From NCBI GenBank assembly GCA_040904765.1, contig JBBDST010000064.1, forward strand, positions 1-64,000: a stretch of 64,000 bases of DNA, read 5' to 3'. How positions within the stretch are numbered: the stretch's first letter is position 1; the number at the start of each line of letters is the position of its first letter. This document shows positions 52,580-59,978 of the stretch, one piece after another. The translations under genes were made by a program, and so were the position numbers. Source of the DNA: JBBDST01 sp040904765 (lineage in GTDB: Bacteria; Actinomycetota; Nitriliruptoria; Nitriliruptorales; Nitriliruptoraceae). The notes beneath the pieces were generated by a model. It made no database searches and was not told the origin of the DNA. It saw only the letters and a program-made list of their open reading frames with translations.

Positions 52580-54406
52580 TTAGGTGGTCTGCTCGTCTGC
52601 ATCGTCAACAATTTCAGCGTCGATCACGTCATCGTCGCCGCCCTCACTGGGTGTTTCGTTTTCGGTCGTTTGGCCGGCCTTATAAATCGCTTCGGCGAGC
52701 ACTTGACTGTGCTGACCAAGCGTCTCCATCGCTGTTTTCACGGCCGCAATATCTTCACCATTGAGCGCTTCGCGCAGTGCAGTCAATGCCTCGTCGATAC
52801 TGGTACGGGTGGCTTCATCAACTTTCTCACCGTGTTCTTTCAACGTCTTTTCTGTTGAGTACACGAGCGAGTCCGCCTGGTTACGTACGTCCACTTCTTC
52901 GCGACGGCGACGGTCATCGGCAGCGTTGGCTTCCGCGTCCTTAATCATCTGTTCGATGTCGTCTTTGGGTAGGGCCGAACCGCCAGTAATCGTCATCGAC
53001 TGTTCTTTGCCCGTCCCCAGATCTTTGGCCGAGACGTGCACGATGCCGTTCGCGTCGATGTCGAAGGTGACTTCGACTTGAGGCATTCCGCGTGGTGCAG
53101 GGGGGATTTCGGTGAGCATGAATTTGCCAAGCGTCTTGTTGTCGCTCACAAATTCGCGTTCGCCTTGCAGCACGTGGATCTCTACCGACGGTTGGTTGTC
53201 ATCAGCGGTGGTGAACACTTCCGAACGCTTCGTTGGGATCGTGGTGTTGCGCTCAATTAGCTTGTGAGTGATGCCACCTTTGGTTTCAATTCCAAGGGAA
53301 AGCGGTGTGACGTCAAGCAACAACACGTCTTTCACGTCGCCTTTCAGCACCCCTGCCTGCAGTGCAGCCCCGATCGCGACAACCTCATCTGGGTTCACAC
53401 CCTTATGTGGGTCTTTGCCGCCGGTGAGTTGACGCACCAGATCTTGCACAGCCGGGATACGGGTTGAGCCGCCAACCAAAATGACGTGGTCAATCGCCGA
53501 CACGTCACCGCCAGCGTCTTTCACTGCCCGCTTAAACGGACCTTCAAGACGGGCCAGCAGCGACTCGGTGAGTTCATTGAACTTGGCACGTGACAACTGT
53601 TCTTCAAAGTGCAGTGGGCCAGCATCGGTGGCTGTCAGAAACGGCAGGTTGATGGAAGCTTGGGGCGATGAGGACAGTTCGATCTTGGCTTTCTCAGCAG
53701 CTTCTTTTAAGCGCTGCAATGCCATCTTGTCACCCGACAGGTCGACCCCGTGGTCGTTTTTGACGCGGGTCAGCATCCAGTCGATCAAGATCTGATCCCA
53801 ATCGTCACCACCGAGCTTGTCGTCACCGGCGGTTGCTTTCACATCAAAGACACCTTCGGCGATTTCCAACACCGAGACGTCAAACGTGCCACCACCCAAG
53901 TCGAACACCAGCACGGTTTGTTCGTCCGATTTTTCCAGCCCGTATGCCAACGCGGCAGCGGTCGGTTCGGCTACAAGACGCAAAACCTCAAGGCCTGCGA
54001 TTTCGCCGGCTTCTTTCGTAGCTTGGCGTTGCGCATCGTCGAAGTACGCCGGAACGGTGATGACCGCCTGGGTGACAGGTTCACCCAGATAGGACTCAGC
54101 GTCTCGTTTGAGTTTCATCAAGATCCGCGCCGAAATTTCTTGCGGCGTAAAGTTTTTGTCGCCGATGGCAGCAGTCCAGTTGGTCCCCATGTGCCGTTTC
54201 ACTGACCGAATAGTCCGGTCTGCGTTGGTGACGGCTTGGCGTTTTGCGACCTCACCGACGAGCACATCATCTGATTTTGACCATGCAACAACAGACGGTG
54301 TGGTGCGAGCACCTTCGGCGTTTGCGATGACGGTGGCTTCGCCACCTTCCATCACTGACACCACCGAGTTGGTGGTTCCTAGGTCAATTCCGACCGCTCT
54401 AGCCAT
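52580..54406 (-). CDS. dnaK: Chaperone DnaK (Hsp70)
   Basis: A 608-residue Hsp70. The nucleotide-binding domain starts AVGIDLGTTNSVVSVMEGG and includes VITVPAYFDDAQRQATK and the VFDLGGGTFDVS phosphate loop. The linker is DVLLLDVTPLSLGIET and is followed by the substrate-binding domain and an acidic helical lid. ATG is preceded by AGGAGG. It is the first gene of dnaK-grpE-dnaJ-hspR-clpB. I could not see the actinobacterial HAIR operator upstream. Confidence 0.98.
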   Translation of the reverse strand: MARAVGIDLGTTNSVVSVMEGGEATVIANAEGARTTPSVVAWSKSDDVLVGEVAKRQAVTNADRTIRSVKRHMGTNWTAAIGDKNFTPQEISARILMKLKRDAESYLGEPVTQAVITVPAYFDDAQRQATKEAGEIAGLEVLRLVAEPTAAALAYGLEKSDEQTVLVFDLGGGTFDVSVLEIAEGVFDVKATAGDDKLGGDDWDQILIDWMLTRVKNDHGVDLSGDKMALQRLKEAAEKAKIELSSSPQASINLPFLTATDAGPLHFEEQLSRAKFNELTESLLARLEGPFKRAVKDAGGDVSAIDHVILVGGSTRIPAVQDLVRQLTGGKDPHKGVNPDEVVAIGAALQAGVLKGDVKDVLLLDVTPLSLGIETKGGITHKLIERNTTIPTKRSEVFTTADDNQPSVEIHVLQGEREFVSDNKTLGKFMLTEIPPAPRGMPQVEVTFDIDANGIVHVSAKDLGTGKEQSMTITGGSALPKDDIEQMIKDAEANAADDRRRREEVDVRNQADSLVYSTEKTLKEHGEKVDEATRTSIDEALTALREALNGEDIAAVKTAMETLGQHSQVLAEAIYKAGQTTENETPSEGGDDDVIDAEIVDDADEQTT

Positions 54407-54520
54407 CGTTTTGCCTCCTTACGGCACATTCAACACTGGTTTGGACGTGGTTTCACGCCGCTGTCCCACCTACGGTACGGGTTTCTCACCGAAAGGCAAT
54501 CAAATCTATAGTTGGAGACT

Positions 54521-54552
54521 AAAAAAACCTGAGCCCATTCGGCTCAGGTTTT
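54521..54552 (-). terminator. Intrinsic terminator after small membrane protein gene
   Basis: On the minus strand, AAAACCTGAGCC-GAATG-GGCTCAGGTTTT makes a perfect 12-bp stem ending in seven T. It follows the stop at 54624 and shields the dnaK promoter from upstream transcription. Confidence 0.9.
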
Positions 54553-54623
54553 AGAGGCGGCATAGCGCATTCACGGCGACGATTGGCCTAACGCGCCCCA
54601 ACATCCATAGCGAGTGCCGTCAA

Positions 54624-54794
54624 CTAGTGATGCTGATCATCCTCAACCGTCACCGGCGAGCTGAGTGGACGCCACGCACGCGACAACGGTTTTCCCCGTG
54701 ACGACAGCCGTTCCCGACTTGAATGAAACACGCCAAGCAACACAAACGGTGTCCCGATGAACACCGCAGCGAACACGATCTGCCACTGTTCCAT
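54624..54794 (-). CDS. Small single-pass membrane protein
   Basis: A 56-residue protein with one hydrophobic helix (WQIVFAAVFIGTPFVLLGVF) and a basic, then acidic/His-rich tail. No family recognised. ATG at 54794 has AAGGA six bases upstream. Support comes from the ribosome site, the coherent helix and the strong terminator that follows; alternatives are upstream GTG starts giving up to 77 residues. Confidence 0.55.
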   Translation of the reverse strand: MEQWQIVFAAVFIGTPFVLLGVFHSSRERLSSRGKPLSRAWRPLSSPVTVEDDQHH

Positions 54795-54904
54795 CAGCTG
54801 TCCTTCGCTCACGTCACAACCCTCACGACTCAAGCCTACTGTCAATACGCCACACACCGCTAGGTGTACGAACTACGCTCGCCCTGTCACCCAAAGGATG
54901 TTCC

Positions 54905-55420
54905 ATGTCTGTTCTGGCCGTCACCGCTATTGGCAAAGACCGCCCCGGCCTCGTCGCCGCAGTCACCGGCGTATTACACGAACGTGGCGGCAACATCGAA
55001 GACTCGGCCATGACCATTCTGGGCGGGCATTTTGCGATCGTGCTCCTCGTAACGACCGACGACGACCCGAGCAACCTTGATGCCATCTTGCACGAAAAAC
55101 TCACCGCATTTGGGCTCACCATCTCCGTCTCACAAGCCGCCCTTCCTGCAGCCACGCTCGCCTCAACCCATCTCTTAAGCGTGTACGGCTCAGACAAACC
55201 AGGCATCGTCGCTACCGTCACCCAAGCCTTAGCCGACAACGGTGCCAACATTGTCGATCTCGAAACCCAAATTGTCGGACAACAAGACGAACCGGTGTAT
55301 GCGATGGTGCTCGAATTTTCCTGCACCGACGAGACGGCCGTCACTCAAGCGATCGCTGATGCATGTACTGCACTTGGCGTCGACCACACACTGCGAAACA
55401 TCGCAGCGGAGACGTATTAA
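54905..55420 (+). CDS. Tandem ACT-domain protein (GcvR-like)
   Basis: A 171-residue protein of two ACT domains, each beginning with a [K/G]DRPGLVAAVTGVL or SDKPGIVATVTQAL pattern and separated near residue 85. This is the layout of GcvR-type regulators, which sense amino acids such as glycine. The ligand and target are unknown. The stop is directly followed by the GTG start of the deformylase gene, so the two are translationally linked. Confidence 0.85.
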   Translation: MSVLAVTAIGKDRPGLVAAVTGVLHERGGNIEDSAMTILGGHFAIVLLVTTDDDPSNLDAILHEKLTAFGLTISVSQAALPAATLASTHLLSVYGSDKPGIVATVTQALADNGANIVDLETQIVGQQDEPVYAMVLEFSCTDETAVTQAIADACTALGVDHTLRNIAAETY

Positions 55421-55945
55421 GTGACAATCCGTCCCGTAGTCACCTACCCCTCACGCGTACTAAAAGGCCTCTGTGGGCCAGTCGGGGCCATCGGACCACG
55501 CGAGCAACAACTCGCCACCGACCTGACCGACACGATGTACAGCGCGCCCGGCTGTGTCGGTGTTGCCGCACCACAAATCGGCGTGCCGTCCCGTGCCTTT
55601 GCGATGGACGTCTCAGTGATGAAAAAACCGCCCGAAGGTCACCACGGGCTCATCGTCCTGTTCGATCCTGAAATCTTGCACGCCTCTGGCTCCAACCGTG
55701 CCCGCGAAGGATGCCTTTCCGTACCGGATTTCACCTGCGACGTCAGACGCGCCAACACCGTCGTTGTGCGTGGTGTCACCCCTGACGGACAAATCGCAGT
55801 ACTTGAAACCACCGGCTTTGAAGCCCGCGCGTTACAGCACGAACTTGACCACCTCGCCGGTCGGCTCATCCTTGACCGGGTGGCAGCACACAGCGACGTC
55901 TTCCCTCGCAAACGCTACGCCAAACCCGGTGAACACTTGAACTAG
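55421..55945 (+). CDS. def: Peptide deformylase
   Basis: A 174-residue metalloenzyme that removes the formyl group from nascent proteins. All three motifs are present: GVAAPQIG, EGCLSVP with metal ligand Cys98, and QHELDHLAG with His140, catalytic Glu141 and His144. The GTG start follows the preceding stop without a gap. Its stop abuts the stop of the convergent lipoprotein gene, leaving no intergenic terminator. Confidence 0.96.
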   Translation: MTIRPVVTYPSRVLKGLCGPVGAIGPREQQLATDLTDTMYSAPGCVGVAAPQIGVPSRAFAMDVSVMKKPPEGHHGLIVLFDPEILHASGSNRAREGCLSVPDFTCDVRRANTVVVRGVTPDGQIAVLETTGFEARALQHELDHLAGRLILDRVAAHSDVFPRKRYAKPGEHLN

Positions 55946-56398
55946 CTATAGAGCCCGACAGCCGGTGTTCGCATCAACCGTTACCGCTCCGCGGCGTGGT
56001 TCAAAATTTACCGTCACCCACATGCCATCCCTGCGACCAAACACCTCAACGGACGCATCGGCACGCTGCAACTCAAACCCCGCATCAAGCAGCAATCCGG
56101 CAACCAGATCAGACCGAAAATCACCGCTGGCAAGCACCCCTGTCACTGACGCGGCACTAAACGCGCCTTCCTGGCCGGTCACACGAGTGCATTGCCGAGG
56201 TACAAAAAACGGTGCCGATGACAACACTTCAAACTCAAGCGCGTCAACAATCTCATCCGCCAGCACTTCGAGCTGTGCTTGGGCATCAGCCACCCGCACC
56301 GTCGCCGATCCAAACGGCAAACAGGCAGTCAGGCTGCCGGCCAATACGACCGCAGCAACCACGTCAATCAACACCGAACGTTGGTTACGCACCAGCAC
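55946..56398 (-). CDS. Small secreted lipoprotein
   Basis: A 150-residue protein with a lipoprotein signal (VVAAVVLAGSLTAC, Cys about 26) and a mature alpha/beta domain ending FEPRRGAVTVDANTGCRAL. No family recognised. Two Cys in the mature part could form a disulfide. It converges with def with no intergenic space. Confidence 0.7.
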   Translation of the reverse strand: MLVRNQRSVLIDVVAAVVLAGSLTACLPFGSATVRVADAQAQLEVLADEIVDALEFEVLSSAPFFVPRQCTRVTGQEGAFSAASVTGVLASGDFRSDLVAGLLLDAGFELQRADASVEVFGRRDGMWVTVNFEPRRGAVTVDANTGCRAL

Positions 56399-56511
56399 CC
56401 TCCTCTAGAGGCGAGGTGGCGGCAGCGTAGCGAGCGTGCCGCGGCGAGATATCCCAGCGTGGCGCGCGTCTTCTAAACTAGGATCGCGCTGCCGTCTGGT
56501 TAGGGGACCTC

Positions 56512-58686
56512 GTGGATTCAGAAACGCTACTCGTACTGTTTCGCGTCATCGCTGGCACCGCCGTCATCGCGTTTTTTGGGGTGTGGGCGTTTCGACGTGG
56601 CCGTTTCTTGGTCCGCCTCACTACCCGTGTCGCCAAACCGAATCCTGACAGATCACGTAGCAAGGCACTGAAAGCAAACCTGGGCCGTGCGGCCGTAAAC
56701 ATCTTCGCCAACCGCAAACTGCTGCGCTGGACCCTACCCGGCATCGCACACTTCTGGGTGATGTGGGCATTCTTCGTACTGCAAACCACCTTGCTTGAAG
56801 CCGCAGGCGAACTCTACATCGGTCCAACCTTCCAACTTCCCCTGTTAAACAGCATCGCTATCGGTGGCGTCACCGCTTATGACGTCCTTGGCTTCTTCCA
56901 AGACTCCTTAGGATTACTGTCGCTCACCGGCATCATCATTTTCGCCAGCATCCGTATCGCACAAGATCCCCAAACCCGCGGACGCGATTCCCGTTTTGCT
57001 GGTTCGAACTTAAACCAAGGCTGGTGGGTTCTTGCTTCCGAAACACTCGTCGTGTGGACCTTGTGGGTCGCTCACGGCATCCGCTTTGCCGAAGACCACG
57101 CGCCGACCAACGCAGCGTTTGTTTCGCGCCTGTTCGGTGAAGTGTTTCTTGGTATGGACACCTTGACGCTCGAATGGATTGCTGCGGCGAACCTGGTGGT
57201 CCACCTAGGCATCGTCGGAGCGTTTCTCGTATTCACGCTTTACAGCAAACATCTGCACATCATCACCATTATCTTCCAAGAACTCACCCGCGACCCAAAC
57301 CGCAAAAAAGCCCTTGGCAAACTCTCCACCGAACTGATCGACCTCGAAGCGATGGACGAAAACACGGTGCTTGGGGTCGGCGCGATCGAACATTTCACTA
57401 TCGATCAGTTCTTGGACTTTCAGACCTGCACCGAATGTGGACGCTGCCAGTCGCAGTGTCCGGCATGGAACACCGGCAAGCCACTCTCACCCAAGATGCT
57501 GATTCAGGATCTCCGCGACCACATGTACGCCAAAGGTCCGTTCCTGCTCGGCGAGATCGATGAAGCCCACGCCGGCGACGTCATCAACATCCCCCTCGTC
57601 GGTGACGCACCTGGCCAAACCGCGGTCATCGACTACGACGTCTTGTGGTCCTGCACCACCTGTGGCGCCTGTGTCGAAGAATGCCCCGTCGACATTCAGC
57701 ATGTCGACACCATTATGGACATGCGCCGCTACAAAGCCATGATGGAGTCAAGCTTCCCGCAAGAAGCCGGGGTTATGCTGCGAAACGTCGAAAACGCCGG
57801 CGACCCGTGGGGAATTGGTCAGGGCAAACGCGAAGAATGGACCGGAAAACTGACGTTTGACATCCCCGTACTTACCCCAGGTGAAGACACAGCGGGCGCA
57901 TACGAATACTTGTTCTGGACCGGTTGTGCCGGTGCGGTTGATGACCGTGCGAAGAAGATCACACAAGCAACCGCACAACTGTTGAACGATGCTGGCGTGT
58001 CCTTTGCGATTCTTGGAAAAAACGAAACGTGCACCGGCGACCCGGCACGACGGCTGGGAATGGAATATCTGTTCCAGATGTTGGCCGCACAAAACGTCGA
58101 ACTGTTGAAAAGTGTCGGGGCCGAGAAAACCACGATTGTTGCCTGGTGCCCCCACTGCTTTAACACGTTGAAAAACGAATATCCCGACTTTGACGGGCAC
58201 TTCACGGTTGTGCACCACTCGGAAGTACTGGCCAAACTCATCGACGAAGGCCGTCTGGTCGCAACCAACCAGGTCGACAAAAAAATCACCTATCACGACC
58301 CGTGTTATCTGGGTCGCCACAACGAAAAATACTCGGATCCGCGCAAAGTCGTGAACGCCGTGCCAGGTCTTGCACCAACGGAGATGACCCGCTGTCGCTC
58401 GAACGGTTTTTGCTGTGGTGCCGGTGGGGCGCGCATGTGGATGGAAGAAAACATTGGCAAGCGTGTCAATATGGAACGTGTCGATGAAGCACTCGAACTA
58501 ACCCCTGACCTGATCTCAACCGCCTGCCCGTTTTGTACGACGATGCTGTCGGACGGCATCGCACAAAAAGTGCAGGAAGGCAGCCTTAAAGACGGTCAGG
58601 TTGAGGTGCTCGACATCTCTGAAGTGTTGGCCCGCGGACGTATGCTGCCCGTTGCCACTCAAGGTGTGAGTACCCCAAGCGAGTAA
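56512..58686 (+). CDS. Membrane (Fe-S) oxidoreductase, HdrD/EtfD-like
   Basis: A 724-residue respiratory-type protein. About five N-terminal helices (residues ~5-270) form a haem/quinone-type membrane domain. Two 4Fe-4S motifs follow (CTECGRCQSQCP, CTTCGACVEECP), then two CCG-type cysteine domains of heterodisulfide reductase (CPHCFNT, CCGAGG, CPFCTTML). This matches mycobacterial EtfD, thought to pass electrons from electron-transfer flavoprotein of fatty-acid oxidation to quinone; the match is from memory of the family. The GTG start follows AGGGGACCTC. Confidence 0.88.
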   Translation: MDSETLLVLFRVIAGTAVIAFFGVWAFRRGRFLVRLTTRVAKPNPDRSRSKALKANLGRAAVNIFANRKLLRWTLPGIAHFWVMWAFFVLQTTLLEAAGELYIGPTFQLPLLNSIAIGGVTAYDVLGFFQDSLGLLSLTGIIIFASIRIAQDPQTRGRDSRFAGSNLNQGWWVLASETLVVWTLWVAHGIRFAEDHAPTNAAFVSRLFGEVFLGMDTLTLEWIAAANLVVHLGIVGAFLVFTLYSKHLHIITIIFQELTRDPNRKKALGKLSTELIDLEAMDENTVLGVGAIEHFTIDQFLDFQTCTECGRCQSQCPAWNTGKPLSPKMLIQDLRDHMYAKGPFLLGEIDEAHAGDVINIPLVGDAPGQTAVIDYDVLWSCTTCGACVEECPVDIQHVDTIMDMRRYKAMMESSFPQEAGVMLRNVENAGDPWGIGQGKREEWTGKLTFDIPVLTPGEDTAGAYEYLFWTGCAGAVDDRAKKITQATAQLLNDAGVSFAILGKNETCTGDPARRLGMEYLFQMLAAQNVELLKSVGAEKTTIVAWCPHCFNTLKNEYPDFDGHFTVVHHSEVLAKLIDEGRLVATNQVDKKITYHDPCYLGRHNEKYSDPRKVVNAVPGLAPTEMTRCRSNGFCCGAGGARMWMEENIGKRVNMERVDEALELTPDLISTACPFCTTMLSDGIAQKVQEGSLKDGQVEVLDISEVLARGRMLPVATQGVSTPSE

Positions 58687-58699
58687 ACGCTCGCGCGCG

Positions 58700-59275
58700 C
58701 TAGCTTGGCGGCGTGATCTGGTTTAGGTGGTAACGCGACGCGGTTGGTCCAGCCTGCCCCTGATATTTCGAACCGGTCGCACCTGAGCCATACGGCCGTT
58801 CTGCTGGGCGATCAAGCGGGAAAAACGCGAACTGGGCGATCTTCATCCCCGGATACAACAGGATCGGCAACGTCGCGACATTAGAGAGCTCAAGCGTCAC
58901 TTCACCATCAAAACCGGCATCAACGAACCCTGCCGTTGAATGAATCACAAGCCCTAGGCGCGCAAGTGACGACTTGCCTTCAATCCGTGCGACAATGTCG
59001 GCCGGCAACGTGATGCGTTCTACGGTCGCGCCAAGCACAAATTCGCCAGGATGCAGCACAAAAGGTCCGCCGTCGTCGCAATGCACCATTTCGGTGAGTT
59101 CTGGCTGCTCGGCCTTGACGTCAATCACCGGATAACGGTGGTTTGCGAACACACGAAACGTCGTAGCCAAACGCACATCCACGCTTGAGGGTTGGATCGC
59201 GTCATCAGCCAAAGGTGCCAAGCCAATACGTCCGCTGGCAATTGATTCACGGATCGTGCCGTCAGAGAAAATCAC
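58700..59275 (-). CDS. dcd: dCTP deaminase
   Basis: A 191-residue trimeric dUTPase-fold enzyme that deaminates dCTP, possibly also cleaving dUTP as the bifunctional actinobacterial forms do. QPSSVDVRL, GKSSLARLGLVIHSTAGFVD with the catalytic Glu in GFDGEVTLEL, and the flexible C-terminal KYQGQAGPTASR are present. The GTG start at 59275 follows GAGGGGG. It is convergent with the Fe-S oxidoreductase gene. Confidence 0.95.
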   Translation of the reverse strand: MIFSDGTIRESIASGRIGLAPLADDAIQPSSVDVRLATTFRVFANHRYPVIDVKAEQPELTEMVHCDDGGPFVLHPGEFVLGATVERITLPADIVARIEGKSSLARLGLVIHSTAGFVDAGFDGEVTLELSNVATLPILLYPGMKIAQFAFFPLDRPAERPYGSGATGSKYQGQAGPTASRYHLNQITPPS

Positions 59276-59361
59276 TGGGCCCCCTCACATTGCATCACAA
59301 GCCTGCCGGGGAGTACCGTCCCCCAAACGCGCATACTATACGCGCGTGCTTCGTCACCTTT

Positions 59362-59432
59362 GCGGGTGTAGTTCAATGGTAGAACACGAGCTTCCCAAGC
59401 TCGGGACGGGGGTTCGATTCCCCTCACCCGCT
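59362..59432 (+). tRNA. tRNA-Gly(CCC)
   Basis: A 71-nt tRNA with acceptor GCGGGTG/CACCCGC, anticodon stem CGAGC/GCTCG with loop TTCCCAA (anticodon CCC), and T-loop TTCGATT. CCA is not encoded. Its 3' end faces a GC-richer accessory region to the right. Confidence 0.96.
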
Positions 59433-59521
59433 CGCTTCAGGACCGAACACAAGTCTGGTGTTTAGGCGAACATAAGTTGGCCCCTTGGCGGTGGAATCCA
59501 CGGCGGGCTGCGAGGTGTAGC

Positions 59522-59773
59522 TCATACGCTCATCCGAGTGCCGTCGATGATGGCGCATGAGTCATCGTTGGCGGTGCCCATCATGATGACGTGGGTGGCC
59601 ATGCCGATCTGCTTGGCCCGGGCTTGGTCACCGGTGAACATCGAACCCTGTATCAACACCATGGCAGGCATCTTCATCATCCCCATGGCGCTGGAGGCCT
59701 GCATGAGCACGGTCAGCGCGACCGTTGCAGTCAGGCCGGCGACGAGCGCGGCAACGGCATCGAACGTAGGCAT
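59522..59773 (-). pseudogene. Truncated membrane protein gene (DUF6789-like N-terminus)
   Basis: Starting at the ATG at 59773 (AAGGAG upstream), the first ~67 residues carry one membrane helix (AVAALVAGLTATVALTVLM) and a glycosidic-looking MGMMKMPAMVLIQGSMFTG segment of a multi-helix membrane protein family. After HVIMMGT the sequence switches to an unrelated 16-residue tail. Further helices expected of the family are missing. The break near 59570 lies 140 bp from the tRNA-Gly, suggesting an insertion or deletion junction. Confidence 0.5.
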
Positions 59774-59978
59774 CTCTCTCCTTGCGGCGACCCACGCCTT
59801 CATTCGCGTCAGGGTTGTTCGGGGAACCCGCCCCGTAGGCCGTTGCTTCCGCTGGCGCCGCGAGCAGTGACCGTCTCCCGTCGCGAGTGGCCCGCGTTCG
59901 CGTGTCGATGGAAGCGCGCGCGGTACACCGGTGTTCCTTATGATGACCCCGCCTTCGTGCCAGGAGAAACGAGCTCCC

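Noticed and set aside
59433..59521. Possible insertion-sequence remnant after tRNA-Gly
   Set aside because: Only two imperfect 9-bp direct repeats are visible; no terminal inverted repeats and no transposase fragment can be shown.
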